A stretch of 64,000 bases of DNA from Ottowia sp. oral taxon 894 (GCF_001262075.1 NZ_CP012073.1:1054001-1118000), one strand, 5' to 3'. Positions 11,038 to 21,265 are shown, numbered from the stretch's first letter. The notes: generated by a model from the letters alone, not told the origin. Translations and numbers: made by a program.

Positions 11038-13371
11038 TCATGGCGCGGCTTCGAGTGCCTTGAGGCCGGCCAGAATTTCATCGACGCCAATGACTTCGCT
11101 GAATATTTGGGGCTGGCGGCCCTTGGCTTGCAGCACGTAGGTGGGCACGCCGCTGCGGCCCAGGCTTTGCAGGTGGGCGCTGATGACGGGGTCGCGCCGC
11201 GTCCAGTCGGCGCGGAAGGTGCGCACGCCGGCGGCGTCAAAGGCATCGAGCACCTGCTGGCTGGCGAGGGTGGTTTTCTTGTTGTATTGGCACGTCACGC
11301 ACCAGGCGGCGGTGTAGTCGATGAAAACGGGGTGGCCTTCGCTGAGCGCGGCCTGCACGGCGGCGTCAGACCAGGGCTGCCAGCGGCTGCCCGCACTGGC
11401 CGCGTTGCCTGTTGTTGCAGCGGCGCTTTCCTCAAGGCGGGTGACGTTGGGGCCAATGCCCGCCAGCAGGCCGATCAGGGCCGCCGCTGCAAAAGCGGCC
11501 AGGCCGATGCGGGCGCGCCCTTGCAGGCCCAGCGCCCACAGCAGCATGGCCAGCGCCACCAGAATCATCAGCAGTGCGGCTGCGCCGTTGATGCCGCTTT
11601 GCTGGCCCAGCACCCACAGCAGCCACGTGGCCGTGGCGAACATGGGAAAGGCCATGAATTTCTTGAACACCTCCATCCATGCGCCGGGGCGCGGCAGGCA
11701 GCGCGCCAGCGCGGGCAGCCAGCTGGCGGCCAGATACGGCAGCGCCATGCCCAGCCCCAGCGCGGCGAAGATGGCCAGCGCTTGCGCCGCAGGCAGGCCA
11801 ATGGCCAGCCCCAGCGAGGCGCCCATGAAAGGCGCCGTGCAGGGCGAGGCCACCGCCACGGCCAGCACGCCGGAGAGAAAGCTGTCGATCACGGGGTTTT
11901 CGGCTTGCAAACTGGCCACGCGGCTGGGCAGAAACTGGCCGAACTCGAAAACGCCCGCCAGGTTCAGCCCCAGCACGGCAAACAGCGCCGCCAGCAGCGC
12001 GATGACCAGCGGCGACTGCAATTGAAAGCCCCAGCCCAGCTGCGCCCCGGCCGCGCGCAGCGCCAGCATCAGTCCGCCCAGCAGCACGAAAGAAAGCACC
12101 ACGCCCGCCGTGTAAGCCAGCCCGCCGGCGCGCTGGGCGCGCAAGTTGTCGCCATGCCGGGCAAAGCCAATCACCTTGATGGCCAGCACCGGAAATACGC
12201 AGGGCATGAGATTGAGCACCATGCCTCCCAGCAGCGCGCCCAGCAGGGCAAAGAAAAACACGCGGGCCGGCACGGCGGCTGCGCCAGCAGGCGAAGAGGC
12301 GGGCGAAGAAGCAGACGCAGGAGCGGACGCGGCAGCGCCTTCTTGCAGCGCGGCAGCCATTTGCGGCGACACGCCGCCCGGCGGCTGCACGGCGGGCCAC
12401 TGGCCCTGCACTTCGGCATGGGCGCGCCAGCTTTGCCCATCGGCGGCGGCCAGCAGCAGCGGCAGCGCCGCCGGGCTTTCAAGGCGGGTGTCGGCCACGG
12501 GCAGGCTGGCCGTCCAGACATCGCCCTCCCACTTTTGCGACCAGGTGGCGGGCGTCAAAGCCGCGCCCTCGCGCGCGGGCGACACGGCCGCCGCGATGAT
12601 GTCGCCCGTTTCAGGAAACCACTGCAAAGGCTGGCCCTGCACGCTGGCGGGCAGGCCGCTGATGCGCATGTGCAGGCGCTGGCCGTCGCTGCTGAGCGTG
12701 GCGGTTTGCCCGCCAGACGGCAAATCGGCCGGCAGGCGGCCCAGCGCCTGCTCGAACGCCGCGCCATTGAGCGCCGAAGAGCCGCGCAGCGGCAGGCGAA
12801 TGGCGAAATCGCCCTCTTGCGGAATGCACTCTTGCTTGCACACCAGCCAGGAGGCGTGCAGGCGCACTTCCATCGCCTCGGCGGCCGGGCCTGGCTCGAA
12901 TTCAGGCGTGATGGTCAGCGGCACGGGCAGCAGTACCGTGCCCTCGTAGCCATAGTTCACCAGCGGCCCCAGCGGAAGGCGCTGCGGCAGCGGCCACTGG
13001 ATTTCGCCCGCGCGCACGCCGGGCGGCAGCGTCCACTCCAGCTTGGTGGGCAGGCCCGAATCGCCCGGGTTCTTCCAGTAGGTATGCCAATGCGGCTGAT
13101 GCTCCAGCCGCAAGCCCAGCCACACGGGGCGGCGGGCGGCGTTCGCTGCTTCGGCCGCCTCCGCGCCCACGGGCACGCCCTGCGGCGCGTAAGCCAGCAG
13201 CTGCGCGCGCACCTGCGGCGTGGCCACCTCATCGCCAGGCGCGCCGCTGGCCAGCACATTCAGCCCCGCCACCTGCGCGGGCGCGGCCGCCGAAAAAGCC
13301 GCCGCCAGCAGGGCGGGCAGCCAATGGCGCATGAAACGAAGGCGAGACAAAAGCGGCGCAGCAAAAGACAT
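11038..13371 (-). CDS. dsbD: Thiol:disulfide interchange protein DsbD
   Basis: DsbD carries electrons from cytoplasmic thioredoxin across the inner membrane to periplasmic DsbC/DsbG-type reductants. The protein (about 777 residues) has a signal peptide, an N-terminal periplasmic domain with the cysteine pair in WLVCKQECIPQ, an eight-helix membrane domain with the redox cysteines in MPCVFPVLAIK and SPCTAPFMGAS, and a C-terminal thioredoxin domain with AAWCVTCQYNK. The start used is the ATG at 13369-13371 (MSFAAPLL); an ATG at 13330-13332 (MRHWLPALL) leaves a cleaner signal peptide and is equally plausible. It is divergent from the TolC-family gene with 259 bp between. Confidence 0.93.
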   Translation of the reverse strand: MSFAAPLLSRLRFMRHWLPALLAAAFSAAAPAQVAGLNVLASGAPGDEVATPQVRAQLLAYAPQGVPVGAEAAEAANAARRPVWLGLRLEHQPHWHTYWKNPGDSGLPTKLEWTLPPGVRAGEIQWPLPQRLPLGPLVNYGYEGTVLLPVPLTITPEFEPGPAAEAMEVRLHASWLVCKQECIPQEGDFAIRLPLRGSSALNGAAFEQALGRLPADLPSGGQTATLSSDGQRLHMRISGLPASVQGQPLQWFPETGDIIAAAVSPAREGAALTPATWSQKWEGDVWTASLPVADTRLESPAALPLLLAAADGQSWRAHAEVQGQWPAVQPPGGVSPQMAAALQEGAAASAPASASSPASSPAGAAAVPARVFFFALLGALLGGMVLNLMPCVFPVLAIKVIGFARHGDNLRAQRAGGLAYTAGVVLSFVLLGGLMLALRAAGAQLGWGFQLQSPLVIALLAALFAVLGLNLAGVFEFGQFLPSRVASLQAENPVIDSFLSGVLAVAVASPCTAPFMGASLGLAIGLPAAQALAIFAALGLGMALPYLAASWLPALARCLPRPGAWMEVFKKFMAFPMFATATWLLWVLGQQSGINGAAALLMILVALAMLLWALGLQGRARIGLAAFAAAALIGLLAGIGPNVTRLEESAAATTGNAASAGSRWQPWSDAAVQAALSEGHPVFIDYTAAWCVTCQYNKKTTLASQQVLDAFDAAGVRTFRADWTRRDPVISAHLQSLGRSGVPTYVLQAKGRQPQIFSEVIGVDEILAGLKALEAAP

Positions 13372-13630
13372 GGCGAAAAAAGAAACAGTCAAATACAAAA
13401 AGCGGCGTTCTGAGCGGAAACCGGCGGGCAGGTTCCATCCGCCAGGCCCATTTTGCAAGCAGCAGCCCGTGGCTTTGCTCCAGGTAAAGAACGCGGCAGG
13501 CTGGCGGCGCGGGCCGGCCTGATGCGAAACCGCCGCCTCGCCTCGCCTCGCCGCGCCGCGCCATGCGGGCGGGCGGGTTGAATAGCATTCGTGCATTCCC
13601 GCATCTGTTTTCCAAATACCGGCCTTTGCC

Positions 13631-15061
13631 ATGCCCGCCCTCTTTCGCCACGCCCTGATGGCCGCCGCCCTGGCGCTGCCTGCCGCCTCGTTCGTCGCCC
13701 AGCCTGCCGCTGCCCAATCACTCATGGCCCTGCACGATGCCGCGCGCCAGCACGACGCCGCCTTGCAGGCCGCCCAGGCGCAGCTGCAAGCGGCGCGCGC
13801 CCGGGCGGGGCAGGCGCGCGCGGGGCTGCTGCCGCAGGCGGGGCTGAGCGGCAACATCACGCGCTCGCATCTGGATGTGCACCTGGGCGCCATCGACAAC
13901 GCCCGCAGTCTCACCCAGCGCAGTCTCAACCTCAACGCCAGCCAGCCGCTGTACCGCCCGGCCAACCGCATCACCGCCACGCAAGGCGAGCGCCAGATGG
14001 CGCTGGCCGAAATGCAATGGCAGGCTGCCGCCCAGGAGCTGATCACGCGCCTGGCGCAGGCGTATTTCGACGTGCTGGCCGCGCACGACAGCCTGGAGCT
14101 GGCGCGCGCCTTCAAGGCCGCCGTGGGCCAGCAGCTGGAATCGGCGCGCCAGAACTTTGAAGTGGGCAACGCCACCATCACCGACAGCCGCGAGGCGCAA
14201 GCCCGGTTCGACCTGGCCCACGCGCAGGAAATCGCCGCCGAAAACGAATGGCGCGTGGCCCGCCTGGCGCTGGAGCAAGTCACCGGCCTGCCCGCGCCCG
14301 CGCCGCGCCCGCTGGCGCAACCCGTGCAGCTGCCGGAGGGCCTGCTCAAAACCCCGCTCACCGGCGCCGAAAGCCATGAAAGCGCCGACGCCTGGGCGCA
14401 ACTGGCGCAAGAGCGCAGCCCCGCCATCGCCCAGGCCCGCCTGGCGCTGGAAGTGGCCGAGCTGGAAACCCGCAAAGCCAAAACCGGCCACCTGCCCACC
14501 GTGGACCTGCAAGCGGCCTACGGCTGGCAGCAATACCCCAACGGCAACCCCAGCGTCTCCACCATGCCCTACGCCCCCTACCGCCACCGCGCCGCCAGCG
14601 TGGGCGTGGCCGTGAACGTGCCCCTGTTCGCCGGCTTTGCCGTGCAAGAGCGCGTGCGCGAAACCCTTTCCCTGCAAGACAAGGCCCGCGCCGAGCTGGA
14701 AGGCGCGCGCCGCAACGTCACCCAGGCCGTGCGCAGCGCCTTCTACGGCCTGCAATCGGGCCTGGCGCAAGTTGCGGCGCTGCAAGCGGCAGAAAAAAGC
14801 AGCCTCACCGCGCTGCAAGCCAGCCAGACGGGGCTGGAAGCGGGCGTGCGCATCAGCCTGGACGTGCTCAACGCCCAGACCCAGCTCTACCAAACCCGGC
14901 GCGACCTGGCCCGCGCCCGCTACGCCGTGCTCACCGGCGCCCTGCGGCTGCGGCAAGCCAGCGGCACGCTGCAAGAAGAAGACCTGCTGCCCATCAACGC
15001 CCTGCTGGAGCCGCAGCAAAAAGAAGAACCAGAAGAACCCGCCGCGCCTGGCCAGCCCTGA
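13631..15061 (+). CDS. TolC family outer-membrane efflux/secretion channel
   Basis: The protein has 476 residues, with a signal peptide (cleavage near AAAQS, residue 29) and the two coiled-coil OEP repeats typical of TolC, rich in Ala/Gln heptads (QAAQAQLQAARARAGQ; LDVLNAQTQLYQTRRDLARA). TolC trimers form the outer-membrane exit duct for type I secretion and RND efflux. The C-terminus ends in a charged KEEPEEPAAP tail. No inner-membrane transporter or adaptor gene is adjacent, so it probably serves partners encoded elsewhere, as TolC of E. coli does. The start ATG at 13631 fits the signal peptide. Confidence 0.9.
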   Translation: MPALFRHALMAAALALPAASFVAQPAAAQSLMALHDAARQHDAALQAAQAQLQAARARAGQARAGLLPQAGLSGNITRSHLDVHLGAIDNARSLTQRSLNLNASQPLYRPANRITATQGERQMALAEMQWQAAAQELITRLAQAYFDVLAAHDSLELARAFKAAVGQQLESARQNFEVGNATITDSREAQARFDLAHAQEIAAENEWRVARLALEQVTGLPAPAPRPLAQPVQLPEGLLKTPLTGAESHESADAWAQLAQERSPAIAQARLALEVAELETRKAKTGHLPTVDLQAAYGWQQYPNGNPSVSTMPYAPYRHRAASVGVAVNVPLFAGFAVQERVRETLSLQDKARAELEGARRNVTQAVRSAFYGLQSGLAQVAALQAAEKSSLTALQASQTGLEAGVRISLDVLNAQTQLYQTRRDLARARYAVLTGALRLRQASGTLQEEDLLPINALLEPQQKEEPEEPAAPGQP

Positions 15062-15613
15062 ACCCTTTCAAAAGCGGCAGGCCCTTCAATGGCAGGACGC
15101 TGCGAAACATGGACGGCCCCGATGCGAATCATGAAACCGTCGGCAAAGCGCCCAGCGGCCGCCCGCCCCATGCCAGCGCGGCCAGCGCCGCGAAAGCGCC
15201 ATGCGGGCTTCATCGCTCCCCCGCGCCTTGCTTTCACGCTCTGCCTCCATGCCCCGCATGCAAAGCCTGAATCAGCTCCTGAATTCATAGCGTGATGTCC
15301 TAGTGAAAATTGCGCTGGAGCCGTTTTGACACCCATCAAATTTGCTCCTGTTTTTGGTAATTCAACGCCCTTGCCTTTAAAAGGGCGGGCGCATCTCCAA
15401 CCGGCTATCAGCAGAAAAACGGGCGCAAAAACCTCCAGAAAAAGCAGACGCCCCGCAGGCGGCCTATGCAATGATGAAAAATTGGGTAACGCCACCCCTG
15501 CTTGCGGCCGCCGGGCTGGCGCGGCTTTGCGCCGCTGCGGCGTTTTCGCAAAACCATTGCAGCGCGCGCATGGCGAAATCTCGCCCCACAGGTTTTTTCA
15601 AGGAGAGCAGTTC
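15062..15613. other. Intergenic region after the TolC-family gene
   Basis: These 552 bp have no convincing gene. They contain the minus-orientation repeat copy at 15271-15355 and, just before 15614, the Shine-Dalgarno AAGGAGAGCAG of the phasin-like gene. Short open frames on both strands look like GC-driven shadows. No clear terminator was seen after 15061. Confidence 0.5.
15271..15355 (-). repeat. Dispersed intergenic repeat, minus orientation
   Basis: It contains CAGCTCCTGAATTCATAGC, the core TGATGTCCTAGTGAAAATTG, GCGCTGGAGCCGTTTT and the end AAATTTGCTCCTGTTTTTGG. It lies between the TolC-family gene and the phasin-like gene. Confidence 0.88.
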
Positions 15614-16051
15614 ATGACCGACAAAACCATTTCGCTGGACCTGTACAAGGCCAATGCCGCGCTGCAATTGCGCCTGACCCGGCTGCTGCAAGAAAGCGGC
15701 CATCACTGGCTGCAATCCATGCAGCAAACCAGCGCCGAGGGCCTGGCGGAAACATCCGCCAAGATTGAAGGGCTGTTGCAGTCAGCCAGCTGGCAGACGC
15801 TGGCCACCCTGCCTACGGAGAGCTTCTGGCGGCTGCTTCGCGCCAGCGACGCCAAAACAGCGCAGCAAATCGCCTTGCAAAACCAGGCCGCCTTCACCCA
15901 GGGAGTTCAGCAGGCGCTGCAAGCGTGGCAGGAAGAAATCACCCGCATCATGGCGGCGGCGTCTGACTCATCGCGCGCAGGCCTGCCCGAGTCATGGGCC
16001 GCCTGGCTGCCCCGCCTTGCGCCCCACGCCAAAAACGGTGATGAAAAGTAA
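15614..16051 (+). CDS. Phasin family protein
   Basis: This is a 145-residue, helix-rich soluble protein without a signal peptide. The N-terminal SLDLYKANAALQLRLTRLLQ, the QQTSAEGLAETSAKIEG stretch and the Phe/Gln-rich amphipathic helix after residue 85 (QNQAAFTQGVQQALQAWQEE) resemble phasins, small proteins coating polyhydroxyalkanoate granules. The ATG at 15614 has a good Shine-Dalgarno (AAGGAGAG). It is a single gene between two repeat copies. Family assignment rests on overall pattern. A 3-hydroxybutyryl-CoA dehydrogenase gene at 26.5 kb would fit a PHB-metabolising organism. Confidence 0.72.
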   Translation: MTDKTISLDLYKANAALQLRLTRLLQESGHHWLQSMQQTSAEGLAETSAKIEGLLQSASWQTLATLPTESFWRLLRASDAKTAQQIALQNQAAFTQGVQQALQAWQEEITRIMAAASDSSRAGLPESWAAWLPRLAPHAKNGDEK

Positions 16052-16135
16052 AGCGCCAAAGGCAGCGCGGCGCGCAGCCGGGTCTTGCGGCCGGGCAAGG
16101 ATTCACAAGGCTGCTCCGCCTGCTGGATTGCATCA

Positions 16136-16220
16136 GAAAGAGGAGCGAATTCAAAGGGTAAAAAATGCCGCTCCGCGCAGTTTCCACTAGGACATCATGC
16201 TATGGATCAAGGAGCAAATA
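16136..16220 (+). repeat. Dispersed intergenic repeat, plus orientation
   Basis: It reads AGAGGAGCGAATTCAAAGGG, then AAAATGCCGCTCCGCGCA, the core GTTTCCACTAGGACATCATG and the end CTATGGATCAAGGAGCAAAT. It is one of the most complete copies and lies between the convergent phasin-like gene and gltL. Confidence 0.92.
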
Positions 16221-16290
16221 AACCTGCTCCCTGATCTGCCCGCGATCCGCCGTGGCCACGCCTTCCGGCCAGGCGGCGAAGAACACGCTC

Positions 16291-17040
<750 letters not shown>

Positions 17041-17050
17041 TGCATATTCC

Positions 17051-17719
17051 TCATCGAATGATGGTTATTTTCGCGTGCAGGCGCCTGACCAGCCATGACA
17101 GGCAAAAGCAAATCACGAAATAAACCGCCGCCGCCAGCAGGTAGGCCTCCACCGTGCGGCCATAGGTTTTGCCCGCCACATCCAGCCCCTTGAGCAGGTC
17201 ATAGGCTCCGATGGCGTAAACCAGCGAAGTATCCTGAAAAAGAATAATGGTCTGCGTGAGCAGCACCGGCAGCATGTTGCGCAGGGCCTGCGGCAATATC
17301 ACCAGCCGCATGTTCTGCAAATAAGTCATGCCCAGCGCTTCGGCCGCGAAAACCTGCCCGCGCGGAATGGACTGAATGCCCGCGCGCATGATTTCACTGA
17401 AATAGGCCGCCTCGAACGCCACGAAAGTCAGCGCCGCCGAATATTCCGCGCCAATCGGCCTGCCAATAATGAAGGGCGCCAGCAGGTAAAACCACAGAAT
17501 CACCATCACCAGCGGAATGCTGCGCATGCCGCTGATATAGATGGCGGCGGGCCATTGCAGCCATTTCTGGCCCGAAAGGCGCATCAGCGCCAGCAGTGTG
17601 CCCAGCGCCAGGCCGCCCAGCGTAGCCACCAGCGTCAGCATCACGCTAAAGCGCAGGCCCTTCCACACGAAGCCTTGCAGCAAGGCCATGTCCACGAAGG
17701 AAAAATCCAGATTCATCAT
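17051..17719 (-). CDS. gltK: Glutamate/aspartate ABC transporter permease GltK
   Basis: The inner-membrane permease has 222 residues and about five transmembrane helices. The HisM-type EAA loop is visible as [22 protein letters not shown] near the C-terminal half. It pairs with GltJ to form the translocation pore. Spacing is 13 bp from gltJ and 10 bp to gltL. The long hydrophobic N-terminal helix ([20 protein letters not shown]) is typical. Substrate (acidic amino acids) is inferred from the whole operon. Confidence 0.92.
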   Translation of the reverse strand: MMNLDFSFVDMALLQGFVWKGLRFSVMLTLVATLGGLALGTLLALMRLSGQKWLQWPAAIYISGMRSIPLVMVILWFYLLAPFIIGRPIGAEYSAALTFVAFEAAYFSEIMRAGIQSIPRGQVFAAEALGMTYLQNMRLVILPQALRNMLPVLLTQTIILFQDTSLVYAIGAYDLLKGLDVAGKTYGRTVEAYLLAAAVYFVICFCLSWLVRRLHAKITIIR

Positions 17720-17732
17720 GGCTTTTTCCCTT

Positions 17733-18482
17733 TCAGCGGCCCGCGCCTGCGGCGATCAGCCCCGGCACGCGCGTCTTTTTCTCGATGAAAACCATGACCG
17801 CATTCACCGCCAGCGCCGAAATGACGTAAAGCGCCGTCACCGCCAGATAAACCTCCACGGGCCGGGCGGTTTCTTCGCCCGCCTGCATGGCGAACTGCGT
17901 CAGCTCCGGCACGGAAACCGCGAAAGCCACTGCCGAATTCTTGAAAATGTTCATTGATTCATTGGCCAGCGGCGGAATGATGATGCGGCCAGCCTGCGGC
18001 AGAAGAACCAGGCGGTAATACTGGGCGGTCGTCAGCCCCAGCGCCATGCCCGCCAGGCGCTGTCCGCGCGGCAGCGCCTGAAGGCCCGCCCGCACCTGCT
18101 CCGCAATGCGCGCCGAAGTAAACAGCCCCAGCGCCAATACCGCCAGCGCAAATGAAGGCGCGCCCTTGAGCGCCGGAAACAGTGCGGGAAATACGTAATA
18201 CCAGATAAAAATCTGCACGAGCAGCGGAATATTGCGGAAAACCTCCACCCACGCATGCGCCAGCCGCGCCAGCCAGGGGCTGTGCGGCAGCGTGCGCGCC
18301 ATGCCGACGGCTGCGCCCGCCAGCAGCGCCAGCAGCAGCGCCGTCAGCGAGATGGACACCGTCCAGCCCCAGGCGCTGAACATCCAGTCCAGATACGTGA
18401 CATCGCCATTTTTGCCAAAGCAGCCCGGCACGGCCTCATTGGTGAGCGTGTCCTGGCAGAAAACCGACCATTCCATATTCAT
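17733..18482 (-). CDS. gltJ: Glutamate/aspartate ABC transporter permease GltJ
   Basis: The permease has 249 residues. It opens with the GltJ-type periplasmic segment (MEWSVFCQDTLTNE...CFGKNGDVTYLDWM), followed by five or so membrane helices and the EAA-loop region AGMALGLTTAQYYRLVLLPQA. The start ATG at 18480-18482 (MNMEWSVF) matches GltJ. It begins 94 bp after the gltI stop, the only sizeable gap in the operon, which holds a strong hairpin. Confidence 0.92.
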   Translation of the reverse strand: MNMEWSVFCQDTLTNEAVPGCFGKNGDVTYLDWMFSAWGWTVSISLTALLLALLAGAAVGMARTLPHSPWLARLAHAWVEVFRNIPLLVQIFIWYYVFPALFPALKGAPSFALAVLALGLFTSARIAEQVRAGLQALPRGQRLAGMALGLTTAQYYRLVLLPQAGRIIIPPLANESMNIFKNSAVAFAVSVPELTQFAMQAGEETARPVEVYLAVTALYVISALAVNAVMVFIEKKTRVPGLIAAGAGR

Positions 18483-18521
18483 GGCCCTGATACCTTTTGT
18501 CTTGCTTTCCGGTTTCGCGCA

Positions 18522-18554
18522 TGAAAAAGCCCGCCGCCATGGAGGGCGGCGGGC
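18522..18554 (-). terminator. Intra-operon hairpin/terminator between gltI and gltJ
   Basis: A perfect 10-bp GC stem (GCCCGCCGCC at 18529-18538 with GGCGGCGGGC at 18545-18554, 6-base loop) is followed on the minus strand by TTTTTCAT. It lies just after the gltI stop. Such a site can make the binding protein more abundant than the permease and ATPase, either as a partial terminator or by protecting the gltI message end. Confidence 0.72.
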
Positions 18555-18576
18555 GCTCGCCAAAATGCGCGGGGGA

Positions 18577-19476
18577 TTATTTCTTCGCGTAATCTTCCAT
18601 GGGCTTGCTATTGGGATGCGCCCAGGCTTGTTTGGTGCTTTCTGAAACAGGCATGTTCAGCGAAACATTCGTGGGCGGAATGGGCTGCATGAACCATTTG
18701 TCGTAGAGTTTTTGCAGCGAGCCGTCGTTAATTTGCCGCTTGATGGAGGCGTCGATGGCTGCGCGGAATTTGTCGTCGCCCTTGCGCAGCATGCAGGCGA
18801 TGGGTTCTACCGACAGCACTTCGCCGACAATTTTGAAATCCTGCGGATTTTTGGACGTGGCGATATTCTTGGCCAAAATGGAGCCATCCATCACGAAGGC
18901 ATCGGCGCGGCCTGATTCCAGCAGCAGAAAACTGTCGGCGTGGTCCTTGCCCATGATTTCCTTGAATTCAAGCTTGGAGCCGCGCTCATGGCGGCGCAAA
19001 TGCTGCACGCTGGTGGTGCCCGTGGTCACGGCCACGGTCTTGCCATTGAGGTCGGCCACGCTCTGGATGCCGGAATCGGCCTTGACGGCAATGCGCACTT
19101 CTTCCACGTAGGTCGTCACGGCAAAATCCACGTCTTTTTGCCGCGCCTTGCTATTCGTGGTGGAGCCGCATTCAAAATCAATCGTGCCGTTTTGCATCAG
19201 TGGAATGCGGTTTTGCGAAGTGATGACCTGGTAATTGATTTTCAGCGGCTTGCCCACCTGTTTTGCCAGATCATCCACGATGCGTTCGGCCATTTCAGTG
19301 TGAAAGCCCACGTATTTGCCGTTGCCCAGCGTGTAGCCCAGCCCGGAAGAATCGCGCACGCCCAGATTTACCGTGCCGCTGGATTTGATTTTTTCCAGCG
19401 TGTCAGCATTCTGCGCCAGGGCCGCGCCCGCCAGCATGGAAAAAGCCGCCAGGGCCAACAGTTTCTTTTTCATCAT
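18577..19476 (-). CDS. gltI: Glutamate/aspartate ABC transporter periplasmic binding protein GltI
   Basis: The protein has 299 residues, with a Sec signal peptide (KKKLLALAAFSMLAGAALAQ, cleavage after ALA) and a class-3 solute-binding fold. The central CGSTTNS motif and DVDFAVTTYVEEVRIAV match the GltI/DEBP family that binds L-glutamate and L-aspartate. It is first in the gltI-J-K-L operon. Two adjacent ATGs (19471-19476) are possible starts, preceded by AAGGA. A 20-bp perfect palindrome lies 32 bp upstream. Confidence 0.93.
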   Translation of the reverse strand: MMKKKLLALAAFSMLAGAALAQNADTLEKIKSSGTVNLGVRDSSGLGYTLGNGKYVGFHTEMAERIVDDLAKQVGKPLKINYQVITSQNRIPLMQNGTIDFECGSTTNSKARQKDVDFAVTTYVEEVRIAVKADSGIQSVADLNGKTVAVTTGTTSVQHLRRHERGSKLEFKEIMGKDHADSFLLLESGRADAFVMDGSILAKNIATSKNPQDFKIVGEVLSVEPIACMLRKGDDKFRAAIDASIKRQINDGSLQKLYDKWFMQPIPPTNVSLNMPVSESTKQAWAHPNSKPMEDYAKK

Positions 19477-19508
19477 TCAATCCTTCGCTTGAAATCGGCA
19501 TGAAAACA

Positions 19509-19528
19509 TGCTGGCCAGCTGGCCAGCA
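19509..19528. promoter_or_regulatory. 20-bp perfect palindrome upstream of gltI
   Basis: TGCTGGCCAGCTGGCCAGCA is its own reverse complement, with no spacer. It sits 32 bp upstream of the gltI start, in the 343-bp gap between gltI and the divergent WrbA-like gene, a plausible place for an operator. It could also form a transcript hairpin. Nothing else distinct was seen in the gap (19477-19819) apart from the Shine-Dalgarno sites of the two flanking genes. Confidence 0.45.
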
Positions 19529-19819
19529 CGTGAAAGAGATGCTATATGAAATTGGAGCGCGCTGCGACCGGGATTACCCTTGCGGCGGTTTTCCAATAAT
19601 GCCGGTATTTTCCCTGAAGGGTTTTCCCTTGATTTTTCCTGGCGCGGGCCGCTTTGTCCGCGCCTGCGCCAGCGTGTTTCTGTGCATTTCTGGCAGGCCG
19701 TAATGGCAGGCTGGCGTTGAATTGTGGCGGCTTTCCCGCTCAACCCGCCCGGGCGCAGTGTTTTGCCGCAGCAAGGTATGCTGCAAGGCTTTCAACCCCC
19801 AAGCCAAAGGAGGCTTTGC

Positions 19820-20371
19820 ATGTCCAAAATCATCGTTGTCTATCACTCCGGCTATGGCCACACGCAGCGCATGGCGCAGGCCGTGGCCGATGGTGCGGGC
19901 GCCGAGCTGATCGCCATTGATGCCGAGGGCAACCTGCCCGAAGGCGCGTGGGAGCGGCTCAATGCCGCTGGCGCCATCATTTTTGGCACGCCCACTTACA
20001 TGGGCGGCCCCAGCTGGCAGTTCAAGAAGTTTGCCGATGCTTCGAGCAAGGCCTGGGCCGCCCGCGCCTGGCAAGACAAGGTGTTTGGCGGCTTCACCAA
20101 CAGCGCCAGCCTCAACGGCGACAAGCAGGTGACGGTGCAATACCTGCAAACGCTGGCCTCGCAGCACGGTGGCCTGTGGGTGAGCCTGGGACTGCTGCCT
20201 TCCAACAAGAAAGACGCTTCCCGCGCCGATCTGAACGCCCTGGGCGGCTCCGTGGGCGCACTGGCCGCCACGCCGGCTGACGTCAGCGCGCAAGAGATGC
20301 TGCAAGGCGATCTGGACACCGCCCGCACCTACGGCGAGCGCGTTGCCAAGACGCTCGCGCGCCTCAAGTAA
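19820..20371 (+). CDS. WrbA-like flavodoxin-family NAD(P)H:quinone oxidoreductase
   Basis: The protein has 183 residues and a flavodoxin fold. The FMN phosphate-binding loop YHSGYGHTQRMA is at the N-terminus, and GTPTYMGGPSWQFKKFAD and FGGFTNSASLNGDKQ match the WrbA-like group that reduces quinones by two electrons. Start ATG 19820 has AAAGGAGG nearby. It is a stand-alone plus-strand gene, divergent from gltI and 93 bp before lgt. It lacks the long insertion typical of E. coli WrbA, so I leave the symbol blank. Confidence 0.85.
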   Translation: MSKIIVVYHSGYGHTQRMAQAVADGAGAELIAIDAEGNLPEGAWERLNAAGAIIFGTPTYMGGPSWQFKKFADASSKAWAARAWQDKVFGGFTNSASLNGDKQVTVQYLQTLASQHGGLWVSLGLLPSNKKDASRADLNALGGSVGALAATPADVSAQEMLQGDLDTARTYGERVAKTLARLK

Positions 20372-20464
20372 GCGCCGTTTTGCGGAGCCAGTGCCTGCAG
20401 GGCGGGCGCTGGCTTTTCTTTTGCCTTTCGCCCCGCTTTCCTTGCCGCCCATTTCGCGCTTCTC

Positions 20465-21265
20465 ATGCTCCAGCATCCCCAGATTGATCCCGTGGCCCTG
20501 CATCTGGGGCCGCTTTCCGTGCACTGGTACGGCCTGACTTACCTGGCCGCTTTCGCCCTTTTTTATGGGCTGGCCAGGCTGCGGCTGAAGCACCAGCCTT
20601 TCGCCAGCGTCACCCAGCCCGCGCCGTGGACGATGCGCGATGTGGAAGACCTGCTGTTTTGGGGCGTGCTGGGCGTCATCCTCGGCGGGCGGCTGGGCTA
20701 CGTGCTGTTTTACAAGCCTGTCTGGTATGCCAGCCACCCGCTGGAAATCTTTGCCATCTGGCAAGGCGGCATGAGCTTTCACGGCGGCATGCTGGGCGTG
20801 ATTCTTGCCATGATGCTGTGGGCCTGGAAAAAGCAGCGCCCGTGGCTGCAAGTGACTGACTTGGTGGCCCCTTGCGTGCCGCTGGGCCTGGCGGCCGGGC
20901 GCATGGGCAACTTCATCAATGGCGAACTCTGGGGCCGCGTGGCCAGCCCCGATTTGCCCTGGGGCATGGTTTTTCGCGGCGCGGGCGATCTACCCCGCCA
21001 TCCTTCGCAGATTTATCAGGCGCTGCTGGAAGGCGTGCTGCTGTTCGTGCTGCTGTGGCTCTACGCGCGCCAGCCGCGCAAGACGGGGCAGGTCAGCGGC
21101 GCTTTTCTCGTGGGCTACGGCGTGATGCGCTTTGCCGTGGAGTTTTTCCGCGAGCCGGACGCCCATCTGGGCCTGCTGGGGCTGGGTCTGTCGATGGGCC
21201 AGTGGCTGTGCGTGCCCATGATCGCCATTGGCCTGGGAATGTGGGCCTGGGCCAGTCGCCGCTGA
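20465..21265 (+). CDS. lgt: Prolipoprotein diacylglyceryl transferase
   Basis: Lgt transfers diacylglycerol from phosphatidylglycerol to the lipobox cysteine of prolipoproteins, the first step of lipoprotein maturation in the inner membrane. The 266-residue polytopic protein has the [12 protein letters not shown]-terminus, the essential SFHGGMLG histidine region and the Lgt signature [14 protein letters not shown]. Several lipoproteins in this window (PilW, BamB, the candidate immunity protein) would be substrates. Confidence 0.96.
   Translation: MLQHPQIDPVALHLGPLSVHWYGLTYLAAFALFYGLARLRLKHQPFASVTQPAPWTMRDVEDLLFWGVLGVILGGRLGYVLFYKPVWYASHPLEIFAIWQGGMSFHGGMLGVILAMMLWAWKKQRPWLQVTDLVAPCVPLGLAAGRMGNFINGELWGRVASPDLPWGMVFRGAGDLPRHPSQIYQALLEGVLLFVLLWLYARQPRKTGQVSGAFLVGYGVMRFAVEFFREPDAHLGLLGLGLSMGQWLCVPMIAIGLGMWAWASRR

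Noticed and set aside
13372-14499. Upstream extension of the dsbD open frame to 14499
   Set aside because: The extension runs antisense to the TolC-family gene and has no homology; the signal peptide at 13332-13371 marks the real start.
15326-15613. Upstream extension of the phasin-like frame to 15326
   Set aside because: It begins inside a repeat copy and its residues look unconserved; the strong ribosome-binding site just before 15614 defines the start.
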